A DNA stretch of 64,000 nucleotides from Carettochelys insculpta (Eukaryota > Chordata > Testudines > Carettochelyidae). How positions within the stretch are numbered: position 1 is the first letter of the stretch; every line of letters begins with the position of its first letter. The DNA is taken from assembly GCF_033958435.1 (NCBI RefSeq), contig NC_134146.1:25256501-25320500 (forward strand), read 5' to 3'. Under the pieces are notes generated by a model. That model was not told where the DNA came from. It saw only the letters and a program-made list of their open reading frames with translations, and made no database searches. Shown piece by piece: positions 12,400-23,640 of the stretch. The position numbers were made by a program, and so were the translations under genes.

Positions 12400-14581
12400 G
12401 GCTATGTCCAGATTATAGAGATTTGTCAGCAGAAGTTTTTGTCGGAAGATATCTTGCAACAAAACTTCTGTTGACAGACCACATCCAGACAGCAATGCGG
12501 ATTGAAAGAGTGATCTGCTCTGTCGACAGAAAGCAGCCAGACTGCCCATCCGCTCTACTGGCAAAACAGCCACCCAGAACCATAGCAGACAGGGCCGTAG
12601 GTCAGCATGTCCTTCATGGAGCCCTGGCAACACGCTCCCTTAAAGCCTCCCCCGGCCCCCCGGACACCCATTCCCTGCCCCTGGGAGACACAGCTCATTC
12701 CAGGGAGCCATGGTGCTACAGCAGTCTGCAGGCTTGCACTGGCCCCACACAGAGGTGCTTCAGCATCTTCTGAACCTTCTAATGGCTGTCCTCCTCTTCC
12801 TCATGGAGAATGAGCCTGAGAACACCTGCAAGGACCTCATGACGGCTACAGGATAGTCACACCTGCGCCTGCCCCCCCAGGTGCACAGGTGGATCTGGAG
12901 GTACCAGTTCCAACTGGTGGGACCAGCTGCTCATGGGGCAGTGGGATAACCAGCACTGGCTCCAGAACTTCTGAATGTGGAAGGCTAACTTCCTGGAGCT
13001 CTGTGCCTGGATTGCTCCCACCTTCTGGAGACAGGACACATGGCTGTGGCCTACTGTCCCCATGGAAAAGCAAGTTATAGTCACCCTCTGGAAGCTTAAC
13101 ACCCCCCAACAGCTACCACTCAGTGGGCAACCAGTTCAGCATGCGGATGTCCACTGTTGCGGCCCTCCTCATGGAGGTAATCGCTCTTGGGCTACAGTCC
13201 CTGCACATGGAAGGGGGGGTGTCCCACCCAAGAGGGAACCTCAGGAAGCAGGGTTGGGGGCATGAGGGGTGTGGTTGAGGTTGAGGGGAAGCACCATCCC
13301 CAGAGAACTGTGATGTCCTGCCCTCACACAGCCCTGCTGCTGGGGTGGTGTAGCCTCAGAGGGGGGACTCCTGCAGAGCTTGAGGGGCCAAGAGGTAGCT
13401 GGAGAACCCCCACCAGGGCCCAGGGACTCCATCCCTCTATCCCTGATGTGTGTGTTCATATCCTCTCCCTCTGCGGGTCGTGACAGCTATCAACTCCATC
13501 CTGCTGTGGAGGGTCATCCGTATGGGAGACATGGACGCAGCTGTAGCCAGATTTGCCACCCTGGGGTTCCCAAACTGCATCAGGGCTATCAATGGGACCA
13601 CATTCCAATTTGTGCCTTGGAGCATAGCGTGGCCAAGTATATCTACTGCAAGGGCTACTTCTCGATGGGGCTGCAGGCCACAGTCAACCAACATAGACAG
13701 CTTCTGGACATTTACATCAGGTGGTCAGGATGGGCGCATGATCCCTGTGTGTTCCACAACTCCAGCCTGTGTCAGAATCTAGAGGTGGCCACATTGATCC
13801 TCTGCCACAAGCTGGCGGTTGTGGATGAACAGATGCTACTCTGCATTATGCAGGACATGGCCTTACCCCCTCATACTGTGGCTCATGAAACCGTACACCA
13901 GCCAGCTGGACCCCAGCCTGGAATTCTTCAGTGCCCGTCTCAACTGGGCCAGGATGTAGGCTGAGTGCATCTTCATCCGCTTCAAGGCATGCTTGTGGTG
14001 CTTCCTCATCCACCTGGATGTGGGGGATCCCAATGTCCCCCAAGTTGCGGCAGTGTGTTGTGTCCTGCACAACATTGTGGAAGGAAAGGGGAAGGCCTTC
14101 CTCCCAAGGTGTGGGGGTGGCTGCCAGCTGTGAGGGCTGCGCATATGAGCAGCCGGGCACAGCTCCCATCTGCCAAGCCCAACAGGATGGGGTGCAGATC
14201 TGGAAGGTCCTGAGGGAGAGCTTCTCCCGTGGCCCTCAGTAAATGTCTCCAGGGCCCCCCCACTAGGGGCCTTGGGCCCACAGCTCTACCCCATCCCCAC
14301 CTCACTCCTCCCTTCGCCTCCTTGACCCTCCACATCCCCTTCACATGAAGAAGGATGCAGGTGTGGCGAACAATTACGTGGCTTTTACTCAAAAAAAGTG
14401 TGCAAAAAATAAACAGTGCAATTCAAAACTATTCACAACAAACCAGAGTGCAGTGAACTATGTACAGTGAACTATGTACTTCCTGTCAACAGAACACGCT
14501 TGGGAATCTGGACACACTTAGAAATCTGGATGATCCACAGGTTTTGTCAACAAAACAGCCAATCTCTAGTCTAGACATAGA
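12400..14581 (+). mobile_element. PIF/Harbinger DNA transposon, decayed, about 2.2 kb
   Basis: The left end (from 12400) reads GGCTATGTCCAGATTATAG. The right end (to about 14581), reverse-complemented, reads GTCTATGTCTAGACTAGAG, so 15 or so terminal bases pair as an imperfect inverted repeat. Between them lies a frameshifted HARBI1-type transposase on the plus strand. Both ends are followed inward by sequences rich in 'ttgtc(a/g)aca' type words. A target duplication could not be fixed. Elements of this superfamily move by a DDE transposase with a Myb-like partner protein; no partner was recognised here. Confidence 0.75.
12880..14240 (+). pseudogene. HARBI1-like (PIF/Harbinger) DDE transposase pseudogene
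   Basis: The family cuts and pastes PIF/Harbinger elements. Pieces read in all three plus frames in the correct order. The N-terminal part is at about 12940-13160 (WLQNF, FLELCAWIAPTFWRQDT and a 'VTLWKL' block). The catalytic core follows at about 13490-13620 (VARFATLGFPNCIRAINGTT); HARBI1 relatives have IDGT here, so the first catalytic Asp has become Asn. Next is 13620-13860 (YIYCKGYFSMGLQA, LLDIYIRWSGWAHD, VFHNSSLC, IMQDMA with the second Asp). Then 13861-14090 (PYPLILWLMKPYTSQLDPS, a stop before AECIFIRFKA with the final Glu, and VLHNIVEGKGKAF). At least two frameshifts and several stops are present. Non-functional; family assignment is strong. Confidence 0.82.
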
Positions 14582-16130
14582 CCCAGTGCCAGGCCTTACG
14601 AATTCTGCAAATGAGTAGGGTCCCACCCTACTCTCATTGACTTCAGTGGGAGTTCTGATTTCCACAATAGGAACAGTAGGCCTTCGGAGACTTTGAGTCG
14701 CCTGCCCTTTGAAACAAGAAAGGGATGGTCTTGCAACGCATGAGCTTAACATTTCATTAGAACAAATTGCTGTAAAATAATTAGCTTACCACAGATAAAA
14801 AATTCTCTCTTAAATAAGAAACCATTCTGGCACTAAAATATCTTAGAAGTGCCAAATGTATAAGAAGCAGGAAGCAGTAGAGCTCCCCAAACTTCAATTT
14901 AGCACTGTTCACTGTAAAACTACGTTTACTAGGCTTCCGTTTTGGCTTTTTGCCCTCGCCCCAGGGTGAAAATGCTGGTAATACTTAAATACGTTTGTAC
15001 ACATATGAAACATTTGTTACATTCACATTTGGGCCTGATATTTGAACTTTGCTTGCTGTATACCTCTCTTCTCAAGCAGCGTAAACCCTTTCATCACATT
15101 TCTCCCAACATTTTTCTTCCTTGTTCTATGCAATCCCGCCCTGAGTATGAGAGGCAGGGAGGGGTTGTGCTGCAGTTAGAGCTGTCTCTAGAGAAATGGT
15201 GGAGGGAGGGGGTAGACTGTGTGTTCTTGATGAGCCCTAGGTGTCTGATGTGCTCAGCCATTTAGCTTTCATACTGGCAAATAAAATGGAGGAGCTGTTT
15301 TGCTCCATTTCAGAACTGATTGGCATTTTAATTATTCCCCAGCTGCAAGTGTTAATCAAGCTACAGAACAAGGTGATAATTCACAGCTAGTACAAAACTT
15401 CCCACAATGGCTTTTACAAGCACCAGTGTGCACACAGCTTACTTCATTTCTTTTTTCTTCAAAAAAAAAAAAGCGTTATGTTTTAAACTTCTTTTGCAAA
15501 CAAAATCAGCAGCCAGGAATCCATTCTTAAGAATGAATCTTTGCTTCTTTGTCTCGGAAAGTCTAAGTCACTGATGCTTTAGTTAGAGGGATTGAGACGA
15601 TCCCCTTTGTACATTACATGCATTTTGACTGGTTTAGAAAGAAGTAAGAGAAATATAAATTTGAGAGGCTAACACCCCTAGTGAGGAAACTATCAGTGAG
15701 TTTTGTTCTTTCAATCTTCCCTTACAGGACAGAGGAGCAGTTTCCTCTACTGTATCTTCTAGGTCAGAGGCTAAAGCCTTTTTTATAGAAGATGAAGTGA
15801 TGAATGCAGCTCTAAAGGTTAAGGTTTTGCATACTTTTATTCACCTTGATGGCATGTGCCCTTTCCATACAAGCCATACAATAAATAACCGCTAAACATT
15901 CACTGACTACAAATACTACAAAGGGCACTTGACTTTCTCACAGCTGTGGCAAACAGGAGCTCAGGAAATGTGGGATTTCACAGTACAGCACGTTTTGTGG
16001 CACAAACTCCAGGGTACTTCACTTTGTGAAGTGACAGTCAAGTGGAGTCCAGCATCAGGGTTACTAGTGCCACACAGGGCCATGCTCAAAAGCTGAAATC
16101 TGAACAAATTGATGGAAATGGGCAGCCAAG
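14582..16130. other. Spacer, no supported gene
   Basis: There is an 11-base A run near 15462 and a short 'cattgacttcagtgggag' relic near 14635, typical of an old sauropsid repeat. Nothing else was recognised. Confidence 0.45.
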
Positions 16131-17530
16131 TTAAATTCCCTACACAGACCCGCCATTGCAAATAGGGACAGGGGGCGACTCTGAGTAGGGGAATGGAGGG
16201 AAGCAGAAGGGTGTGGGGGAGAGGCTGTGAGAGGCTGGAGGGAGAAGATGGCAGCAGGCACAGCCCGGCTGGGGAGGGGAGAGCCAGAGGGCAGGGGAAG
16301 GGAGGAGGATGGTGAGAGACATATTGCCAACTCCTCAACCCATGGGGTGAGAAGGGGGGCAAGGATGTGTAAGGGGACAGGAGGGAACAGGGATGCAGAG
16401 GTGGGAAGGGGCCATGGGGTGCTGGTGGGAAGTTAGTGGAACTTACAGGAATCAGGAGGCACATAAATATTAATAATAATAATCACTAGGAACATTTTTG
16501 AATTTGGAGGCAAGAGGGCATGTAAATAAAATTTTGCCCAGGATGCCAATATGCCTAGTTGTGGCTCTGATCCCCACTGCACCCCAGGCCCCGTTCCTGC
16601 TCCACCGCAGGCCACATCCACGCTTGGCTCTCTCGCTTCCACCACTCACCTCTCCTTTACTCCATCCTCATTCCCCCATGAGGTCTGCACCACCCGCCCT
16701 GTCTTGGGTCCCTCCCCTGCAAGCCCCCAACCCCCAGTCTGCCCCCCACAAGGAAGGCAGTGAGCAGAAGCTGGCTGGAGTACAAGAGGAACACAAGGTG
16801 ATGGGACTTTCATAGGGTAAGGGGTAAAAGAGAGGAGGGACGCAATGAGCAGACGGGGGCAGAGGTGGAGGAGAAGAGGCACTCACCAGACACTGGTGGG
16901 CCATAGAAGCCTTGGGGAAGAGGCAATGCAAGGAGGGGAAAAAGCAAAGTGCTTGTGGGGCCAGCATGACAAATCAGCACCTGCCAGATTCACCAACGGA
17001 GCGGCACAGGAGGCAGTTGCCCTGGGCCCTGGCAATACAAAAGGGCCTGAAGCTCCCAGGCACTTCTGCCAGAGTCCCAACCCCCTTAAATCACTACCAA
17101 CACCCTACACAGCACAATCTGGCTGGCTTTTAGGGCTGCCTGGGGAGGTGGGAGTGCTGGGTGGCACGGATGGCTCTGGGCAGGAGAGTGGTCCAGGTGG
17201 TGCTAAGAGCTGGCTACCCCCAGAAATGTCCCTTCACCCCAAGGTCCCAGCCCTTCTGGGGGTACGGAGCAGGGGCCTGCCCCCCTGCCTTGCTCAGAGG
17301 TTCAGTGAGGCTGGCAGCCACACCGTCAGCTGCTGGGCCAGGGAAGGCCACTGCTTACCGGGGAAGGAATTAGACTCCCTGCCTCTCCTCAGCATTTCCT
17401 ACTTGTTAGCTCAGATGGCTCCAAGCTCAGTGTATTGGCATCTGCAAATCCCTTTTTTATGCACCTCACTTTCCCTGGTGCAGTGTACAGGAAACACAGG
17501 CACATATCTCAGGGCACCTGAAAGTTAGGT
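16131..17530. repeat. GC-rich, purine/pyrimidine-skewed block, unassigned
   Basis: G-rich runs (16150-16440) and C-rich runs (16560-16760) produce long overlapping frames on both strands, none with a domain. Bases near 17000-17065 ('cagttgccctgggccctgg', then 'aaagggcctgaagctccc') resemble part of the hairpin-core GC-rich repeat seen at 21.9, 25.8 and 47.1 kb. I read the block as degenerate non-autonomous transposon DNA rather than a gene. The assignment is weak. Confidence 0.4.
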
Positions 17531-18754
17531 GCTGCAATGCTCAATCCAAGTACCCTTTGTGAATCTCATCCTTAGGGACTTAAGATCCTAAATCCCATTG
17601 TTTCCAAAGTTCCTTTAAGTATTTGTGAAATTTTACCCATGATCTATTTGTCCCAGACCCTCAAAAGCACCTAAGTCTCTTGGAAATCTGTGGAAGTTAC
17701 ACACCTACCTCCCCAGGATGTGTGTGCGTATTAAAGCTTGTGAGGTGCGTTCAGATACTACCTTAATGGTGGCTAAGTGCCATAGATAGATATCACTCCA
17801 TTATACTTTCTCTAATACATAGCTGGAATGGAGAATCACATCCATCATCTCTGTAGAAGCAAGTTAAAAAATACCCAGGCATTTTTGTTAACTATTTCAA
17901 AAAACCTAGATCCTTCACACAACCATTTTAAACATATTTTGGTTGGGTTTGTTTTGGAATTGCACATGTGCATGATGATTTATCCTCTATACACTCAGCC
18001 AACTAGCTGCCTAGGGAGCCTGTAGGGCGTAAAACACATTGAAATTAAAGAGTAAATTAGAGTCTTGTATTTTCTCAGTAACTGCTGTCTAAATCCTTAG
18101 GAGAGTTTGGGTGTGGTGGCTGTCTGGAAGGGTCTATGTGGACTCACATTTGTTTGGCTAAAGCATTGCACCATCTGTATTGCATGGACAGGATTTTTTC
18201 CATTTAAACTACTAGATGCAGTTATTCTGAAAAAAAAATCATATACAGTATCCTAATACTTAAATCCATGTCAGTGTAATCATACAAAAACCTATGGCTG
18301 GGTGCATTTCTCCAGTTTAGATAAACACCTTTGATTGCCTTTATCTAACTTCCTTCTACCACTGGTCCAAAGAATCTCATCTCCACACTCTTCCATTAAA
18401 CATACTCATTGGATGCAAATGTTCTTTCATTTTAAAAACTTTTTCTTTGTAAGTGTGGGTAAAGCAAGAAAGGCTCAGTCGACTTTTACGGCATTTTTTG
18501 ATCAGCAGTTCAACAAGGAAGCTGATATACATGAATGAGTGACTGACTGAGCTAGGCTATGAGCTGAGCACATGGAGAGTACATTGTCATTTGGAATCTA
18601 GGCAGAATTTCCTCTACAGTGTATTTAATTCTAAAATCTATGGAAATGGTTAACAAAAACAACAACAAACAAAAACCAAGAAAGGTCTGAGCCAGTGTGT
18701 GATTTTTGATGGAAACTGGGGGCACAATTTCTAGGGTTGTATCTCCCTCTAGAT
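17531..18754. other. A+T-rich spacer, nothing recognised
   Basis: No open frame of interest and no repeat ends were seen before the hAT-like MITE at 18755. Confidence 0.5.
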
Positions 18755-19121
18755 CAGAGATCTGCAACCTGTGGCTCTGGAGCCCCATGGGCTCTTTAAG
18801 GACTTCTTTGTGGCTCCCAGTGCTATAACTGCAAAGTAAAAAAAAAACAAAAAACTTCTTGATTATTTTTGATAAACTGTGAATGTCTAAAAGCCCAACA
18901 ATGTACAACTCATATCTACACAGCAAATAACATGTGATCTCCAAATTTTGGATAACTCCCCCTTTAATATGGGCAGTGCATTGTGGGATATGATACTGTA
19001 TCTGTGTTTTGATCGTGACTTATTCACTTGCATTGTGGTTCTTGAATTATTGAGTTTTTTGTGAAATTCAAAAAAAATAAATAAAAAAGTCTCTTCTTGC
19101 TATTTTGGTTACCAACCCCTG
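18755..19121. mobile_element. hAT-like MITE, about 367 bp
   Basis: The left end is CAGAGATCTGCAACCTG. The right end, reverse-complemented, is CAGGGGTTGGTAACC, a hAT-type terminal inverted repeat (CAGxGxTxTGCAACC). The flanking 8-mers ctctagat (18747-18754) and ccctaggt (19122-19129) agree at six of eight positions, fitting a decayed 8-bp hAT target duplication. The interior is A-rich and non-coding. Confidence 0.7.
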
Positions 19122-19320
19122 CCCTAGGTGTCCAGAATTTGTTACTCTTGGTTCCCTTTGAATGCTGATCCTGAACATTTCTGACCCATTAATGTTTAAG
19201 TTATTTAAATAATAGTCAATAATATATGTATGTAAGGTTGTCCCTAGGGAGGAGAGGGGAACATGGCAAGTGTATCAGGACTCACCTTAACATTTTTTGT
19301 ACAGATGAAATATGGTTACA

Positions 19321-19510
19321 GTATCAGAGAGGTAGCCGAGTTAATCTGTCTCTTCAAAAACAGGAAGAAGTCCTGTGGCACCTTCTTGACTAACAGATAT
19401 TTTGGAGCATAAGCTTTGTGGGCATCTGACGAAGTGGATCTTTGCCCACAAAAGCTTATGCTCCAAAATATCTGTTAGTCTACAAGGTGCCACAGGACTT
19501 CTCGTTGTTT
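19321..19510 (+). repeat. Penelope-derived hairpin
   Basis: It opens with GTATCAGAGAGGTAGCCGAG, the same terminal string as the GIY-YIG Penelope-like copy (44582 onward). Two arms of about 60 bases follow, near 19366-19425 and 19443-19502. They are close reverse complements around the centre 'tctgacgaagtggatct'. The arm contains GACTAACAGATATTTTGG and GCATAAGCTTT. It is non-coding. Confidence 0.7.
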
Positions 19511-19607
19511 ATGGTTACAGTGAACTTCAAGGGCAACTGCTGGTTATATTGATAATGCCCAGCTACATACTTCTAATGCTGTTATCCTGTAGCTCTTTTT
19601 TATAATT

Positions 19608-19870
19608 ACAAAAAGCAGTCAAGTAGCACTTTAAAGACTAGCAAAATAGTTTATTAGGTGAGCTTTCATGGGACAGACCCACTTCTTCAGACCATAGCCA
19701 GACCAGAACAGACTCAATATTGAGTCTGTTGTGGTATGGCTATGGTCTGAAGAAGTGGGTCTGTCCCACGAAAACTCACCTAATAAACTATTTTGCTAGT
19801 CTTTAAAGTGCTACTTGACTGCTTTTTGTTTTGATAGTGTATAGACTAGCACGGCTCCCTCTCTGTTACT
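19608..19870 (-). repeat. Penelope-derived hairpin, longest of three
   Basis: The arms extend about 110 bases each side of a palindromic centre GACTCAATATTGAGTC (19711-19726). The outer arm matches the 1908-2100 hairpin (AAAGTGCTAC, TTAGGTGAGCTTTC) and the unpaired tail ends 'ctctctgttact' at about 19868. The orientation is opposite to the hairpin 100 bp upstream, so two such units lie almost side by side. Confidence 0.7.
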
Positions 19871-19929
19871 ATTTTATAATTACAGTGTTCATGTAATTAT
19901 AAAAAAAGCTAACTGATCATGATGCGTGT

Positions 19930-20265
19930 CATGCCACTTTCATTCTGAAATCTATCTTCTGGAACTGCCTTGCAGCAAACTCCGCTAACAGATCATGGTA
20001 GTCCTGGTTTGATGCTATTTCCTTCTGAAAGGACAGAATGTCAAGGCCACCCACCCTCTCTCAAGGCTGTAGGTAGTTCTTAACAACCTTTAATCTGGAA
20101 AAATATTACTTCTCTGAAGCCATTTGGACTGGGATTGTCAACATAATCCTATATGCTATTGCTGTTTGGGAAGGCACCACTGAGCGATTTAAGAAGCTGA
20201 AGGGGAAGACTTGCCCCCTCAGGGATGAATTCGTAGCAATACTCTGTTTTTTCCATTTGTCTCTC
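19930..20265 (-). pseudogene. hAT transposase C-terminal (dimerisation) fossil
   Basis: Read on the minus strand, the interval gives AYRIMLTIPVQMASEK, a stop, YFSRLKVVKNYLQP, a further stop, then a diverged stretch including LDILSFQKEIA. This is the C-terminal dimerisation region of hAT transposases related to ZMYM1-like domesticated genes, where the family shows a 'RILLTIPV-ASAERSFSKLKLIKxYLR' pattern. Stops interrupt it, so it is a dead fragment. It is probably from a family related to the fossil at 38020-39470, which covers an earlier part of the protein. Boundaries are approximate. Confidence 0.75.
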
Positions 20266-20279
20266 TGCTTGCCAGTGCT

Positions 20280-21860
20280 AGCCATTGTATACTAGCTGGG
20301 GGTAATGGCATGTTGCAGTGCAAAGGTGGGCACACTGGCCCTGGAGTTGGAGCAGAGTACAGGCACGAGGAATGCACAGGTCTAGGGTGCACTGGAAGAG
20401 CTGGGTGGTGCTGTCTTCTTCACCTGAAACTCCCATCTGTCTCCCCTCCCCACTTACTTCCCTTCCCACAATCTCCTTGCCCCACACCATTCTGCCTCTA
20501 ATTTCTCCATGCCTCTGACACCAAATACTGGTCCCTGCCCAGGAAGCAGTCGCTTGCCTAGTTCATTCTCTCCCAAACAGATTACATTCTCTCCAAAATC
20601 GAATTGTCAGCACGCGACTCACTAAATGTTGCACCCTCCAGGCACCTCTTGCAAGATTCCTTCTGTCTAATGGGGTTGTGACTTACGTTAAGTGACGGCA
20701 GGACGAATTTACACCATCTCTCTCAACGAAATCTCTGTTATTTCCTCCAGACATGATACCTCATTCTCTTTTTAACAGACTGGGGGCAGGGGAGATGGGA
20801 ACACAGGTTTGGGCAGCGGCATGTAATTCAGGGGTCCTCTGGATCCCTAGTGCTACTCTGTATCTCCAGGAGGCAGACTTCCAACAATCAGAGTAACCAT
20901 TCAGATTTTAAGGCACTTGGAAAAGTTGAGTTGTAAAACTCATAAAGTGGTAGGAACTGTGATGTTTTTCTGTAATTTGCCAGCCCTGGTGGGTGGTGGT
21001 GGAGCTGTGGGTCCTAATACCATGGGGAAAGGAACCCCAAGGCTGGATCATGCTGCTAGAGATCTGACAAGGCAAGGAGGACCCTGAGTCTGGGGGTGAT
21101 AAGGGCTGGGCCCCGTGGCCTGCAGCCTCGTTGCAACGACTCTCCGCACATCCAGTGCTGGGAGAGGGGAGAAAGGGCAGTGGAAGCAGAAGGTGTGGAG
21201 CACTGGGGAACACTGGTTTTGGGCTATGGATGAGGGGCCCTGATGGAGACTGTCTGCTGGCACTCATCTGTGATAAATAGTCACCCTGGACTGGTGGAGG
21301 AACCCCCTGTCGGAAAGGGGAAGGATCTGTCCTTCCAAGACAGAAGCCTGGAAGGTTGGGGCGGGGCAGGTCAGGGCAGGCTGTCTGCTGGAGTGGCACT
21401 AGTGAGGTGGAGGAGCTCTAGAGAACCTGCGGCAGCCGGCAGGCAACCACAGCAGCCGGAAGAAGAACAAACTGCAACAGAATGGATCAAGCCTGGCGGG
21501 ACTGCAGGCAAAATAACGAAGTAAATTCTGTGGGGATGAAGTGTGGGACCAATCTCTGATTCTGGTACCAGCCTCTCCCTTCTCTGCATGTCCCTGAGGC
21601 ACAGCCCCCCTGACCCCAGAACCTGGGACAATTGCTCCACCTATGAATGGGAAAGCTCAATATGTATGCAAGGATGTCATGATATCAAGGAATCACTGTA
21701 ATCGTACTGTCATTTGAATGTGTGTTTTATGCATCACTGGTCAGCCTGCACCACATACCTAACCAGCGCCTGCTTAAAGATTCTAACATAATGAAACATG
21801 CAAAATCACAAATGAGCAAACCATTTCTTTCTCAGAACATCAGTTCCTTAGTGCGACTGC
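20280..21860. other. Mixed-composition spacer, GC-rich in its second half
   Basis: Open frames near 20908-21640 lie on both strands in GC-rich DNA (20980-21640) and show no domain. No transposon ends were fixed. Confidence 0.4.
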
Positions 21861-21869
21861 AGGCCCTCT

Positions 21870-22090
21870 GACGGGCGGTGGGGAGTGGAAAGCTGCAGTT
21901 ACGCCTGGGGCCCTGCATTTAAAGGGGCCCAGAGCCACCACAATAATAGTGGCAGCAGCTGGCACTCCGGGCCCCTTTGAAATGCCACAGAGCGCTCTGC
22001 GACTGCTCCACATGCAGCGTGGGGGAGCCCAAGGCTGAGTGCCCTAAGCCCCACCCCTTCTGCCTTGGCCCCACCCCTTCTCCCACCTTG
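21870..22090 (-). repeat. GC-rich dispersed repeat with hairpin core (copy A)
   Basis: The core 'atttaaaggggcccagag' (about 21918) pairs with 'ctccgggcccctttgaaat' (about 21966) as an inverted repeat, with a 'gtggcagcagctgg' centre. Flanking words 'gccccaccccttctgcc' are the reverse complement of 'gggccaagggcaaaaggg'-type words in the copies at 25628, 46890 and 57086, so this copy is in the opposite orientation. The family is not recognised. Its form suggests a non-autonomous DNA element. Confidence 0.55.
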
Positions 22091-22734
22091 CTCCTGGGCC
22101 CACAGCAGCTGCTGGTGCCACTGTGCATCTGACTTCTGCTCTCTCACAGAAGTGGATACGTGACAATGAAGCGCTCTTTTTCAACAGCCTCGGCACTTCC
22201 AGATACGGCATTAAAAGTTCTGCTTACATAGGACGACAGGGGAAGAATAGCTGTCGACTGAGTCTACGTGGTGCTTCATATTCCATGTACAGTACGGAGC
22301 TTGGACCTATGCATGCAGCAGGGCTGACAGCCACTATGAAACCCTGAGCAAGGTGTGGGGGAGGCAGCTCTGTGCCCCAGAAGGGGCAGGGCCTAGGACA
22401 GTCATCCTTCAGCGTCTGCCAGACCGTGGCACTGGCCCTCCCTCCCCAGCTCCCTTGCAGCCATGTGCAGCAATGCAGCAGCACTTCAGAGGAGCCCAGA
22501 GTTCCAGCCAACGATGGGCAACTGCCTCCTTTCCTCCCCCTTTCGTTGGGCCTCCATGCACATTCCTTGAATGGCAAGCTGTGCACAGCCCTCTGGGAAG
22601 TGGTAGAGTGTGGCCACTAGATCTTCAGGTACGTACATCCAATGGCTACAACCTTTTGTGCCAGCAGTGTATTCTGAAAGGTTGGAATATGACCTTGAGA
22701 GGGCTATATGACTGCTGCATTGCTTAAATACAAA
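22091..22734. other. Spacer, no supported feature
   Basis: Overlapping frames on both strands near 22224-22727 show no domain. I treat them as chance. Confidence 0.45.
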
Positions 22735-22937
22735 GATAGACCTACCTCACTGAACTGGAAGGGACCTTCAGAGATCATGGAATCCAGTCCCCTACCCTCA
22801 CAGCAGGATCCATCACCATCCCAGCAGATTTTTTTTAATCTATTTGCCCCAAAATCCCTGACTGCACCCCCAAGGGCTGAGCTCACAACCCTGGGTTTAG
22901 CAAGCCAATACTAAAACCACTGAGCTATCCCTCCCTT
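22735..22937 (-). mobile_element. CRY-type SINE (tRNA-derived)
   Basis: On the minus strand it begins AGGGATAGCTCAGTGGTT, an RNA polymerase III A-box-like tRNA head. It continues with a TTGGCTTGCTAAACCC stem region and GGTTGTGAGCTCAGCCC, a degenerate B box. The 3' part ('ggactggattccatgatc', 'aaggtcccttccag') resembles the CR1 3' end, as in SINEs that borrow LINE machinery. This is the layout of the tRNA-Lys-related SINE of hidden-necked turtles. It is a dead copy. Confidence 0.8.
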
Positions 22938-23640
22938 CTTGGTCCAAGGGCATGGCTCCCACGCACAAAGCCTGTTTGTTAGTATTGGTACAACTGAGTG
23001 AAGCAGGATATGAATTACACCTGTGTTATTTTTTCCCCCAGTGAAACCAAGAATCAATGAAAATCTCTCACAAAAGCTCATTCAGATGGTGTCCTGTCTG
23101 ATTTATCCATCCAGTAAGACTCTTAATGAGCTTCTGGAAATTCAGCTTTCAACCCAACCTTTCTGAGATTCACGCATCATGACTTTAGAATCCAAAGGCA
23201 TCATGAGCTAAGCAAAGGTGTGTCCATTTATTTTACAGCACTGGGGATTTTCTAAGTTTTTTCAGGACATTAATTAAAGGAAATTTCATTTATATATTCA
23301 TTGGAGCTGGGCGGTCCAGTTCCTCAGTATAGCTATGTTTCAACACTAGCTGATGATTTGGCCCTAAATTCTTGAGAATAAAAGCTGCAGAAGACAACCC
23401 TAGGCCACCTCTTCCATCCTCTCTGGAAAAACAAGAAGAAGGAATCAAACACAAGTGGAATATAAAACATTTGCACCCTTCTTCCAGTTCCACCAAAACT
23501 CATGCAGGTCACACTACACAGGTTTTCTAGATTCAAAACTGTTCTGGGATGATCAAGGGCTAGAAAGGTATAGCCACCATGTAGTCTTCCAGACTCAGCT
23601 ATGTCATGCTTTGTTCAGATAATTATTCTGCCTGACCTGA
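22938..23640. other. A+T-rich spacer
   Basis: No motif, RNA gene or repeat end was recognised. Confidence 0.5.

Noticed and set aside
16064..17528. Many overlapping frames of 60-227 codons
   Set aside because: Skewed GC-rich sequence on both strands, no domain, repeat-like words inside; not a gene.
22870..22937. tRNA gene on the minus strand
   Set aside because: The tRNA-like head has a degenerate B box and continues into a CR1-like tail, so it is a SINE.
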